Below are positions 27,273 through 39,840 of a stretch of DNA of 64,000 nt, in pieces. Under the pieces are notes generated by a model that saw only the letters and a list, made by a program, of their open reading frames with translations, was not told the DNA's origin and made no database searches. Numbering within the stretch: the first letter of the stretch is position 1; each line of letters opens with the position of its first letter. Origin of the DNA: Strix aluco (taxonomy: Eukaryota; Chordata; Aves; Strigiformes; Strigidae); NCBI RefSeq assembly GCF_031877795.1, contig NC_133933.1, forward strand, positions 19,863,529 through 19,927,528, given 5' to 3'. Position numbers and translations under genes: made by a program.

Positions 27273-30200
27273 ATAAAATTGTATATTTTTACAGAAATTA
27301 CCTATATCAACAGTGCTTTTTGAAAACTCATGGAAAACACATCTTGTTACTATTTTACATGCAGATTATTCTGACTAATTGAAAACCATTCCATGAGAAA
27401 GACTTCACTGTTTTTTTCAAAAGCTTTTGTTGGTTTTTTTCTCTCCTCTTGTCCAGGGTTCTTCTCCAACTGAAAGGCTCCACAGAAAGGACCTTTCTTA
27501 TTAAGGATTGCACTTAAGAACACATTTAACTTTCACTGAAGTTAATGGGATTTAAGCATGTGTTAAAGTGCTTTTCTGAATTGCAGCCAAAATTTGAAAG
27601 CAAAGCTGTGAAGTTCCTGTTTTTCAGTAACTGCATGTGTTCAGGTCTCAATTTCACAGTCATATTATCTTAATTTCCCCAGGAAAGATGAATGCCAGTA
27701 TTCCTCTGGTGACCGAGTACCTGGATGAGCAGAATTTGTGAGTAGGTTTGTAAAGATATTTAGGAACTTAAGAACACAAACCAGCAGCCAGTGGTTTCCA
27801 CTGACTATGAAATAAGAACTGAGGTACTTACCTGCATCTTCAGTCACCCAAATACTTTTGACAATCTCCTTAGTGGCATCTTAGGTCTTAGGCTAAAACC
27901 TTTAAATTCTGTTATAATCAAAAAGAAACTATGAAAGTTTGGGCACCACAGCTGCACAAGAATCTTTGCCTTTTGGGGGAGATTGTGACTTTCTCAGTTG
28001 TTTCTTCTCTATCCTTTCAGCACAGCTTTGCTTACACTATCCCTCCTGGTTCCTGGAAAGATCTTCTGATGGGAAGCACGGATAGACTTTCTCCAACTTG
28101 TCAATGGGATTCCTGTAATGCACTAAAGTGTCCTACAGTTCTTCTCTCACTGATGATCTTACGCTAACTTACATACACCCTGCTGGCTGGGGGTAAGGGA
28201 GCAGGGCAGAGTCCCAAAACTTTGGCCTCAGACACTCCTACTCTATGCCAAGTAATTTAATTTGTCATGACCCTCTGTACCCTTTCTGCAAAAGAGATTG
28301 TATATTGGTCAAATCCATGGAAGAATTAAACCCACGTACTTCCATAGTGCTCACATATTATGTCAATTGCTGTAGGTGGAAACATTTAATGTTGCACACC
28401 GTTCCATGAAAGTAACATGACTACAAACACTTGTGCTTATTGTATTGTTTCTTGACCCTGTGACAGATTTGATGACCCCCTGTTTGTTACCTTCATCTGT
28501 CATAAGAAGTACTGCAGTGATTTTCACACAAATCAGAGAAAATTTCTTTTATTAAAATTCCTAGTAAAGACTCTCACAATTATATTTATAGCAGGATTTG
28601 GCTCCCTATTAACTCCTAGAGCAGGGCTGGAAAGCTTCAGTTGGAAGGAAGTAGTCATACTTAACAGATATAAGAGTACCTCAAAAAATAATTTTAGGAT
28701 GGGATTCATGAAGACTCTAATAACATCTTCCCTAACCATGTTAGTTGCCTAAATTCCTTTTAAAATCAATGGTGATCTAGTCAATACAATTAGTGAAGTC
28801 CTTGCTATAATGCATCTCATCCTGAAACACATCTAAAATAGGGTAGATCAGCTCACATTGTCCATGGAGATCACTTTGGTTCAAGTATGCACATTTATCT
28901 TTAGAAGGACTGACATTCCCAAATTTTATTTTACCTTTGAAGGCTGCTGCTTCTATTTTAGACTTGAAGATACACACTTTTTCCTGGAAGATAGTCTTCT
29001 TTTTCTAACACTTTTAGTTTGTTTAATTAAAGACATGGCCTAAACCTACAAACCTTCCTTTACATGTGCTCTTTGACTATCATGCCTACAGCAATGCTAC
29101 CAATATTTCTTTCTCAATTGATTATAAAGGGATTTTAAGGTGATTAAGTTCACTAAAAACTTACAGATGTTTAAAGAGAAATTAGATTAATCTCATCTTT
29201 AGTCTTCCTACAAAGTCCCCTGAATCTAAAGTAGAAAATATCATATAAAATAGGGTTCTGTGTACAGATGCCCTGATCCTGCCCCTTCACAGAGGCCTTG
29301 TAAGCTTCTTGCATCCCTTTGTGACTTATGCTGTCCTCCAGCGCCCATCAGTGTCACCATGAGTTTTGTTTCACTTTTCAAAAAGGCATTTAAAGCAGAC
29401 TGCAAAGTAGCCTTTTTACTTTTCCACTTTCACCCAGCTGGGGGGTTCTGTGTTTGATTCTCAGCCATGCACTGGCAACTGAAACAGTTCAAGGGAGAAG
29501 TCTCAGAAAAACATAAGTATTTCAAAGAACAATTTTTAAAATAATTCTGATAGAAAATTAATTATGGAATAGGGCAAATGAAAGAAAATCATGCAACAAA
29601 GATCTCATGAGGGAAATACATGTAGCTGAATTTGATAAACAATTGGAAAAAAGAACATTAATGAAATTTTCATAAGTTTTAAAATGTTCAGTAACACTAG
29701 TGGATGGAAAGACTACTAGGCAACACTAAATATTGCTCAAGCTTTAGATGTTCAGTCGCAAAGAAACAGGAATCTTTAGCACGCACCTCAGCACAAATAC
29801 GAGTTCAATGTCAGAGGGACATTGCAGGTGGTCATAACCTTTCTTTTTATACGTAATTACTAAAATAAAGATATTTGTATGGCAACTGGAAGTATTTAAT
29901 TTGTCATCCTGTCTTTGGCGAGTGAAATCTAATTTTTAGCCTTATATTTACATCCTGGATTTACCAAAAGCAGACTGATCTTGCTCTGCAGTTCATTCTA
30001 GCTGTGAAGGTGAGAAGTCTGTTGCTTGTACAGACCCTTGTCTATGACTATTTCTCTTGATTCTTTTCTTCCCTTTTTGAGCCTCAAGATGAATTAAGAC
30101 TCCTTTGGGTCTAATCTAGACTAGAAGCCTTAAATTTACAAAGCCTAAAATTCTCAAAGTCTTAAGTTCTCTGACATTTCCAGGTCTATTAAAAGGTCTG

Positions 30201-33200
30201 TAAGAGACATGTTGTGACTAACTTTGACAGCTAATGTCCTTGTTCGATCTGACAAGAAGCCCAAGACTGATTTCCTCCGATGGAGGTGGAGTGAGAGAGG
30301 AGATAGAGGGAACAAGGGAAAGTGTGCTGCCCCAGAAAGCTCTCTCAGTCCTTAGAGGAGTAGGGTGATAGCAGAAGTCTGGAAAGCCAAACATAGAGTT
30401 GATGGTCAGTGTACCAGCATCAAAGAACAGTGGTCTCCTGAGGACTGCAAAGCCAAGCATGGCTAGCAGTGTCAGGTAAGACCCCGTACAGAGACCATGC
30501 TGATAGAATGAAAAGCTGCACATGCAGACGGGGGTGACTCAGCTGCAGGGTGCATGCTGAAGGATGTGCATTACAAGTCATCTTCAGAACAAGCACCACA
30601 GATGCTTTTGGTACACTCTGTGCGTCAGACTACAGTTATTATTTTGTGTTTGGCAGTTCTCTGCCTTCCCCCCATTGTTCCATATTTTCAATCCTTGCAT
30701 TGGTTCAAAAGCAAAGATTTTGCAAGAATTTCTGCTGTTTGGCTGAATTTTTCAGCAACAATATTGTATTTCTATTTCTGTTGGCGTTCTAGACAGATTT
30801 ACCTACTTCCCTGCGCTGCCTATAGCCGAGATCTACTTTCTGTCGTTTGAGGATTTACTTAAATAACTAACTCTTTTTATTGTATTTACTTTTTACTCAT
30901 GTCACACTTGTGAATTATTCCAAACTTCAGAAAATATTGGGGAAAACTGGAATGCAGACCTAGCTCCCAACAGTATCTTTCACTTTTCTAATAGGAACTA
31001 ATAGTTTACTTTGCTTACTTCTTTTTATATTCTATTTTTTATTTTCACATGAAGATATATTGAACATTGGTCTTCAGCAGTAGTATGAAATGAGCAAAAT
31101 AGGAATCCCATTACATTTAATTAAAGGTTTTCTCTGTCTGTCTGTATAGCAAGAGGATTGAAAAACCAACATAGAAGTTGTTTCAAGATCTAGTTGCATT
31201 TTCATTTCACTAAATGGAACATATCATGATAAAGAGAGAAACAAAATATTATTTTAAATCATATTATTCATATATACATACTTATATCTATATACATATG
31301 TACAATGCAACATAATATGTATAATATACACATTAGGCCAGAACCTATGTTCTTTGACAATAATGGAATAGATCAAAGTTTTACATTTGGGAGACAACGC
31401 AACAACCCTTCCTTTAAAAATTAAGTATAAGTATTGTGCTATCAGACACATTTTTAAATTCCCTTCTACCTCCTATATATATTTTTTTCTTTTTTCCACA
31501 TTATCAGCACTGTGTAAAAATAGCACACATATTTTGCATGAACATTTAGAGATACTTTATTTCTCAGAAAAATATTAATATTAAACCCTTTGCATTGTAT
31601 TTGGGGAATCTGTGACCTTACAAAACATTTATTCTCTACAAAACATCATGAAAAAATGGAGGATTTCTTTTAGTCTGCTACATTCTTAGCAGAAGTATTG
31701 TTTTGGATACTTGTCTCAAAGATACTAAACAAATTTATATTCTTTGTTTAAAAGATGTAATTCATTGCATGTAGCATCTTGTCATGAGGAGGATGTAGCA
31801 CATTGCCTATTTGGTATCTAAAATGGCAGATTGGCATTGGGGTAAATGGGGGCCTGAAAGCAATAGCTTATTCGTAAAGATTTGTAAAGGGATTTGTAAA
31901 ATACTGCAATGACCAATTTTAGAGTCTAAAAGTAGATATGAGAAATGAACAGAAATTAGTGACCTTGAACTCTGGTGTATTTTTTGACATCTATATTCCA
32001 CAGACATCATTACTAAAAGGGGCATTATTTTATTTCATTGTAAAATTTTATTTGTACTGTAAAACGAATCAGTCACAGATCTGTTTCACTAAGGTAAATT
32101 CGGTATTAACACAGACACCCTAGCTGAAAGCACTTAATATCTACCATGTCTTATTTAGATCATAACAGACAGAGGAGCATCAGAAGATAATATTATTATA
32201 CCAGATCAATATATGACTGTCTCAGTGCCATATTTGCTAGCCTATTGTCAAGTTTCTTTAAACTATTAGAGGAGATGAGTGTTTCAGAGTTTTGAATTCA
32301 CTATTTGGAGAGTGATACAGGTGACCAGCATCTCAGCTGGTCATCCACCTGGATGAAGCTTTAAGTAATGCAACACCTGGAGTAAGTTAGAGTATTGACT
32401 ACTGAGCCAAGACACCCTGCTAATCAACTCTCCTTCCTCTGCTATGTTATTTTCCACCAGTGAAGCTCCCACACAATCTCACACATGCTAATAAATTCAT
32501 CAGTCTTGATTGAAAGAGAGTTCATGTGCTACCAGCTCTTTCTGAAGAGTGCAGCTGGTCTTCCTGCATTTGTGTGGGCCTAAACCAAGCCTGCTTTTGC
32601 TATTTCTGATAAATATTTATATAGCAATGTAAATTTACAGGGAACATTACAAACAGATCAAATATGGGTTTTGCCACAAAAAGCTTAAAACAATATATAT
32701 GTAATCCCATTGAAAATAATTATTAAACAATTGCAAGATACAGTGTAATATGCAAACAGCTTATTTTTTAATGACAAATTGGTTATGAAAAGAATCATAA
32801 ACTTACAGAAGAACTGATATGATACTTGTTTAGGGATGCATGACTGCTGCTTAGACCCTGTAGGCTGCCAGGTTCTAGATCAAGCTACTCATTTAAATGG
32901 AAATAGCATCCTTCTTTCACCAAGGTGCATTCTTTGACAACTCGGTAAGCCTGACTGGAGTCAGGACTCCTCATAACTCTGAAAAGACCTAGGTTTTCAA
33001 CTCATAAGAAATTATCAATAATCATGAAACAGTAAGAAAGATTCTATTACAATGCTTCTGACTGAAGATACTTACAGAATCTCTGAGCATCTTGAAACTG
33101 AAAACATTTGTTGCAGAAAGCAACATCAACATATTCAGAAACACTCTTTAGTAGTGAAACTCTGAAACAGTTGCTAGTAAGAGAGTTAATAATATGTTTT

Positions 33201-33691
33201 ACTGAGTAAGAAAGAGAAAGATCAAGAGATTTGTATAATTAGAAATTTGCTCAGAATTATCAACATAGTTTCCAAAGGAGTTCTTGTTGCTGAAGAAAGC
33301 TGGGCAGGTTCTTCCTACCCCCAGGAACTCATCATATGGAAAGTTACCTATGTGAATTATTCAGGTGTCTGCCTTTAAAATGACTCAGCAGGAGAAATGA
33401 ACGATAAAACACAGAGTTCCTTTACAATAAGTTGCTTTTTTTTCTGACTACCACCTTTTTGATCTTTTTTTGACTCTTCTCAAAAACTCAAAGTAAATAC
33501 AGTTCCAAGCAAAATTCATATTTGTAGAAATGAATGGAGACAATGGAGCTATGATGTTTTCTGATACCTAGTACTCTAGTTTCAAATACTGTTCCTCTCA
33601 GAAATATTGCATTCTATTGGACAGCAAACATGTAATACTTTTCTGATTCTTCTGTGTGCCCCAACTCCGTTCCCCATCTAAGCAAAATTAG

Positions 33692-33825
33692 GATTGGACT
33701 AGGAAGTGAGTCAGGACTACTGTTTGCAACATAAAGAGATGAGGAATAAACACAACCTGATTGGACTAGGAAGTGAGTCAGGACTACTGTTTGCAACATA
33801 AAGAGATGAAAAATAAACACAACCT
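33692..33825. repeat. 67 bp tandem duplication, two nearly identical copies
   Basis: Copies at 33692-33758 and 33759-33825 start GATTGGACTAGGAAGTGAGT and end AACACAACCT. They differ at two adjacent bases (GG against AA). The high identity points to a recent event and a possible length polymorphism. Two overlapping minus-strand ORFs here merely repeat the same peptide and are not genes. Confidence 0.95.
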
Positions 33826-35642
33826 AACCTCTTCCCACCCCCCACTATACAGCTACTGAGGAATGTATGCATAAATATGCAGGAAAAGGGTATCCTGCTG
33901 TTATCAGCTACCAAAGCTGATCTACCTCACATGCAAAAGCAGACCCAGGAAATGAATTATGAATATCAAAAATGCAGTTGTTACCTTTGATCTCCCTTGG
34001 GAAACTCTCATTTCTCATTGTCTCCAGTAATTGCAGAAAATAGATTTTTTTTTTCCCCCACATAAACAATTTGTGTTCTCATTCTCATTTCCATGAACTG
34101 AACAATAACAACAAAAAACTGTTCGTTAAAAATGATCTGGTAAAGTTCTGCATCAAGACCAGGAGGCTTGTTATGCCACCATCAGTTAGTGGGCTCCTGG
34201 AAAAGTCTTACTTTGTAAAGAGCAATTTGATCCCCAGTGACAGTGACAGCCAGGCTTTACTAGGCTGAGACTGACTAAGGGCTTAGATTGCTCCTTAAAT
34301 TTCCTCAGAAGAAACTTAGTAGCTTATATACTTTTTTCTTTGATAATTTTTGTACATGTTCCTAAAAGATTTATAGCCCATTTTTCCTCACAGGAATTCA
34401 GGTTTCCCTGAAATTTTTGTCTCTGGTGGAATGTACAGCGATAGGATGTAAAAAGCAAAGGTGAAAAAGCAGAGGACACCTGAAAAACTTCGGTATTGGA
34501 GAGCAGCCATGGCCTGTCTGCACTGGTACTGGTAGCGCTGCCTTGCAAATTCTATGGTGAGTGTGCAGAAATTTAATCTTTCCTGAACAGAATTTATTAG
34601 GATTATAAACCATTTATCTGTTTCATGTATTAAATATTCTTATGCAATATGCAAAAAGAAGAAGAAAAAAAGAAGCTGAAACTGGAGAAAGAAATTTATG
34701 TGTGGTTCAAGGGATTTTAATACTGATTAACTTAGACTACGGATAGCTTGAAGTGTTACAAAAACTTGGAAACAAAGCTACCTACTATTTCAAAACTGTC
34801 CATAAGTATCCAGCGAGCTGCAGCGTTATAAAAATTCATGTATGAGGGTAAAATAAAATTATATAAATAAATGTGAAGGGGGGCTTGCTATAAAATCTTA
34901 AAGACTCTGCACTTTCTGTATATTTGTGATGCACTGAATTTCACTTAGAATTAAAGATTTATACAGTAAGTCATGCAGCAGCAGTGAAATCATTATGTAA
35001 ATGTCATTTCTGTCTTCATGACAAGGGTTTTCTTTAAATATGCATGCTCATTTGAGTGTTCATTTGGGCATAACATATACTTACCTATAGAGTCGTTCCA
35101 CTTTTTTTCCCAAATGTTATACTGACTGTTGTTAGATGGTTTGTTTGGTTTGTTTAAGGAAAGAAATCATCTAAGAATAGAAGCCAACAAAAAAATTCTT
35201 CAGAACTCCTTGGCAAAAATGAGCAATGCTGGTTTTTAAAACACAAATAATGTACGCAAACTGCCAGGGCTCTGAGGACACTGCCAGCCCTTACCAGTCC
35301 CAGGGCTCCCTAACACTAATAAAAAGGAAGTATTATCTATTTAGTGGAGCTATACATTTAAATGTGCTTTTAAATTTTACTAATAAAAAAAGATTTACAC
35401 ATTCTTCAATTTTGCCTTGAAATAGATGTGAGCTTCTCAAGTGCACTCCAGGAATTTATGAAGAAAAAAATTTTATCCTATAAAGAAATCACATTGGTTA
35501 AAATGATTAAATAAAGATTTTTTTGTATAAGTTGATTGCTTGCTGGTCTGCAGCGTTCATATGTAAAGTCTCTAAAGATGATAATGTTATCTCTTAATGT
35601 GGATACAGTAGCAAGATAAGAGTCCACAGTTTAAATTATAGC

Positions 35643-35658
35643 AAAAAAAAAAAAAAAA
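35643..35658 (+). repeat. Poly-A run (16 A)
   Basis: Simple homopolymer. Confidence 0.9.
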
Positions 35659-38600
35659 TTCAACAAAGCCAACAGAGTTTGTTCATATGCTATATATATT
35701 AAAGTGGAAAAAAATTTCAGGTATTAAAAATACCTCTGTCTGATGCATGCCCAGATGCAGGTGTAGTCTTAAAATAGGGCTGCTTTTTCTCAGAAGCAGT
35801 TTGACACTCCTCTAATCATTTTTAATTTCTGTGTAGAGATGGACAAAAACATTCACCATGACTGATCTATTTGGCAACAATAGAAGACTTCAACTGATAC
35901 TCATATTCATTCTTATGAATGATCAGTATGAAAATATGTCAGTCTACAGAAACCTTCCCAACTCAATTATTTCAAGTGCTCTGTATTTTCAGCACACACT
36001 GTTCATGGTATGTGACAGGTCAGCTCTGGAGAGATGGCCAAGATGCCACCATGGCAAAGGCACACGAGGGTTGTTCTCGATGTCTCCTGAATAAGCTTAT
36101 CTTTCTTCATTAGCTGTACAGAGCACTCAGGTTCTCAATTTAAGCAGACAAATTCTATGTTTAATTTAAATCAGCGCTAACATTTCTGGCTGCATTTTTT
36201 TTCTGAAAATAAATGCCCACCATTTTTCCTAGGTAAAATTAATCTTTATGCCTAGGCATAACACTCAGCCTATACAATGTGTATCTTTCACCTCCTCCCT
36301 ATTTCACAGTCTTAAATAAGCCTTAAATATTGCTTTTTAACCCTCTGTATGGTGAAGAATTTCATGTTACATGAGCATCCCGATGAAAACATGCCCTGAA
36401 AAATATTGAGTATCAAAGAGAATACAAAGAAAGCCGACATTTCATATTTCACAGAAACTACTAAATGTTCAGTGTGTGTTTTCATTTTGCACTGAAACAA
36501 ATTTGAATGCTTTTAATGTTTTCATAAAACATACCTGTGTTAAAATGCCATATTCACAATAAAAACGTCAGGTTTTGAAGTTCCTTCTTGGCTGGGTTCA
36601 CAGATAATCAGAGACTTTACAATTAAAGAAACCATTTTCACCCAAAAGCTTTCTAGAATTCAACAGATTTCCACAATTTTTCAAATTCAACATATTTTCA
36701 GTGTATTTTATTAGAAATTTTTCAGTCAACTTCATACGTAAATATTACTGAAGTACATTGTCAAATCATGTTCAAATATATGCTAGAGAACTTTCATTTT
36801 CATTATTCTCTATCTCAAGAGATATATTGATTACCACCAGTTCAATGTCAAGGTCCTAAAAATAGAAAGCAGTTTTTAATAAAAAGTAGAAGGGATATCT
36901 TTTTTATCCTGGATTACCCCACAACTCTCAGTTGCAGAGTAGGTGGGTGAAAGGGGCAGGAGGAGACTGGAGTATTATCAGTTTTCTCTTACAAGGATAG
37001 TCTATGGCTTTCTAAGTTTACATGGCCTGAAAGGCTAGAAAGATTTGATATAGACTGGATGCAAATTAATGTTTCAAAATGCAGAAGGTATCTGCAGCTA
37101 TTCCATTATAAGGTGTGGCTTGACCCCAAGTACTGAATTTAGCCTTCCATCCATCACAGACTAATTATGTTTCCAGAAACAAAAAAGGATAATAATTCAA
37201 TGTGATGTGCAAGGAAGTGACCATCTAGCTGCCATTAACCTATGCATCACACTAAGTAATTGTCCTAAAGTCCTACCACTAATTCTGGCTCTAAAGTTTT
37301 GCTCAGCGACTTCAATAAAATGTGTCAAAGGAAAATATTTTGGCCTCCTACAAATGAGCATTTGTACTCACACCACAATCATCATATAGTGTGAAGGTTA
37401 CTATGTAACACAGCCATTGATCAAACTGAGTAAATGGGGGAAAATGCCAGCATTTATGCAACAGAAATTCCTTGTCACAGCTTCACCTACATTCCCAGGG
37501 GACCCACACTATGTCATGTAATTTATGCCATAAGGAATATTTATTAGACCGATTTATTCCATTACTGGTGACGTACCATTAAATTCTTACATGCCTTAAT
37601 GATGACAAAGTATTGAGAATATTTTTATAAGGAAAACAAAAGAACACATAATCAAACCCAAGGCTGTTCAAGAGACCATGTCATGTCTTCACTGACCACT
37701 GTAAAGCAATGGAAATGCCCCTGAAATAGCTCAGGGACCTTTGGATCACACTCCTCAGTGTGATATCAGTATGTCCTGTACTAGCAGAGGTTCAATACCT
37801 TAACTCCAAAGAGCTTTCCAGTAAAAGTTATTTATTATAACTACTCAGCTTTCAGCATGCCTTTCCTGAACTATATGAGGACACAGTGAAGAGACAACTG
37901 AAGAAATTCACGGGTGTCTTGGGAGGGACATTGAGACTCCCTGACCACAGTCTTGACAGGTGTGCACAGCCCTTTTTATTGACTAGAAACATAATTTCAG
38001 TTCCTATTCTTAAGGACTCTGCCTTTAAAGATAACGCTTCTTATTTTTCCATGCTTCTAAAAAAACCACCATTTTCTGTTCACTGGCTTCCTGGCAGCAA
38101 CTAAAAGTGTTGGCAGGGGTTTCCCTGTGAGTGCACATAGGACCAAGACATAATCCTGTCTTTGACAATGTACTAATGAGTGATAAATTCTTTCAAATGC
38201 AAAGAAGGGAGAATGGACCTATTTATAATCTTTAAGCTCTGTTACTGCAAACAGTAGCTGCCTGTTCCTAATTATGTAAGTAAAAACTTGCTACATCAGA
38301 AAAGTCTTTTCCCCAAATCCCTAAGTCAGTTGTTTGCTATGAGCAGAGCAGGATGAATACTGCAGGCAATATTTGCAACTATGAATATATGTTTTTAAAA
38401 CATCAGTCCTGAATTCAGTTTTATTGATGTACATAACCCCTTTCACTAGCTTCACGGTAACACTCAAATATTTTTTGTTTGTGAAAATAGTCATGTGGCC
38501 AGCTTGAGTAATAAAAATCCCACAGGCTTGAAAAAAATGGCAAGTAATGAACATGCTATACTGTTTGCAGACACCTGATTCGATGAATAAAATAACAAAT

Positions 38601-39189
38601 ATATCACGTTCAAATCCACATCTGCTTGTGGGTACTTTATAAATTCAAATAGGCTATACTTGTTTACTGAACAGGTCACTCAGTGTCCGCATACAGCTAC
38701 ACAAGAATGAGAGAGCAGCGAAAACAATGTCATACATCACTCAGCGGAGAATCTGTCGCTGATTAAGAGCCGTTGGAACATTTATGGAGAAAAAAAATCC
38801 CAAGCAAGGCTCATTAGCTTAGACATAGTGCTATGCTAACAGCTGGCACACAGCTGGGTAACTCTTGCATGAGCAGAACAGAGGTAGGTCTGTCTACAAA
38901 ATGGTGCAGCAACATAACAACTAGACTGGAAAGAAAGAAAGAAAACCCACTGAAGGATGTAGAAGACACACAGGCACATCCAGTTTTGGATGGAAAAGCT
39001 CTGAGTTCCCTACTGGAACAGAATCAAGGTCCTTTTAATTTATCGGGCTGTCTCTCACAACAGTCATGTTGAGATGCTTCAAAGGAAGATAGAAGAACTG
39101 CATACTGCAACTACGGCAGATAATCATCCCAATAAAACTGCTAAGGTTATCATTGTATCTTGAAGTTTACCAAACCTCGAAAATGTGTT

Positions 39190-39840
39190 GGCATCAACCA
39201 TTATCAACAATTTGTAATTTCTTCATCATTACATAAATATTCAAATCTTTTCTGAATTTTGCTTAGTCTTCAGCCTCAGTAGCAACCTGCACAAATGCAT
39301 TTCATAGTTCAATTATATACTGTATGAAAAAGAATTTTCCCACACAGAGTTGAATCAGCTTCTTTTCAGTTTCACAGAATATCTTTCTCATATATGACAA
39401 GAAACAATAAATTCCAATCTATTCTATTTTAGACTACTCTGTAGGGTTGAGATTTGTTGGAGGGGGTGGTTTTTTGCTCATGTGTTTGTTTTTTAGGTGT
39501 TTACTCACAAAGGAAACTTTGTCCTTTCAGTTTTTGATGAGAGATCTTATGATGTCCCAGCATTGTCATTGATTGTCCTCTCCTATTCCTGAACCTGTCC
39601 TGAAATTCGACAATATTCTTTTTGAGACAAACACTTCAGCAAATCTCTTAGATGAGGTCATATGGCATTATAATATTGGTGTTATGTTAATTCCCAGTAT
39701 TGCTCTCCATTAAATCCTCTATCCATCCCCCAAAAACTTGCTAGCTTTTCTGAACAGTGGATTGAGAAGGTCCCTTCAGCTATATGTTCATAATTGTTCT
39801 CAGGTTTGTCATCTGAGTTGATAATTAATCGTTCAACAAC
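39190..39840 (-). mobile_element. Probable ancient CR1-like fragment, highly diverged
   Basis: The + strand follows, with many changes, the order of segments I remember from old amniote CR1 elements: TTTTCTGAATTTTGCTTAG, a segment for failing-to-be-conspicuous CATTTCATAGTTCAATTATA followed by TGTATGAAAAAGAATTTTCC (39300-39345), CTTTTTGAGAC (about 39618), a GGCATTATAATATT motif (about 39663) and CTAGCTTTTCTGAAC (about 39740). No reading frame survives. The match is from memory, not from a search, and the boundaries are approximate. Confidence 0.55.

Larger units (their letters stand above)
15676..39189. other. Long intergenic desert, no gene recognised
   Basis: About 23.5 kb without a supportable coding exon. 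Scattered frames are all under about 125 codons and lack recognisable motifs. Short remnants resembling a common ancient amniote repeat occur near 20310-20345 and 27510-27590. A very AT-rich stretch lies at about 24440-24950. Three GCATACA heptamers cluster at 19781-19810. Confidence 0.6.

Noticed and set aside
30218..30523. Possible exon with a CAG/GTAAGA donor-like site near 30476
   Set aside because: A single donor-like match with no paired acceptor or coding signal is expected by chance in this length.
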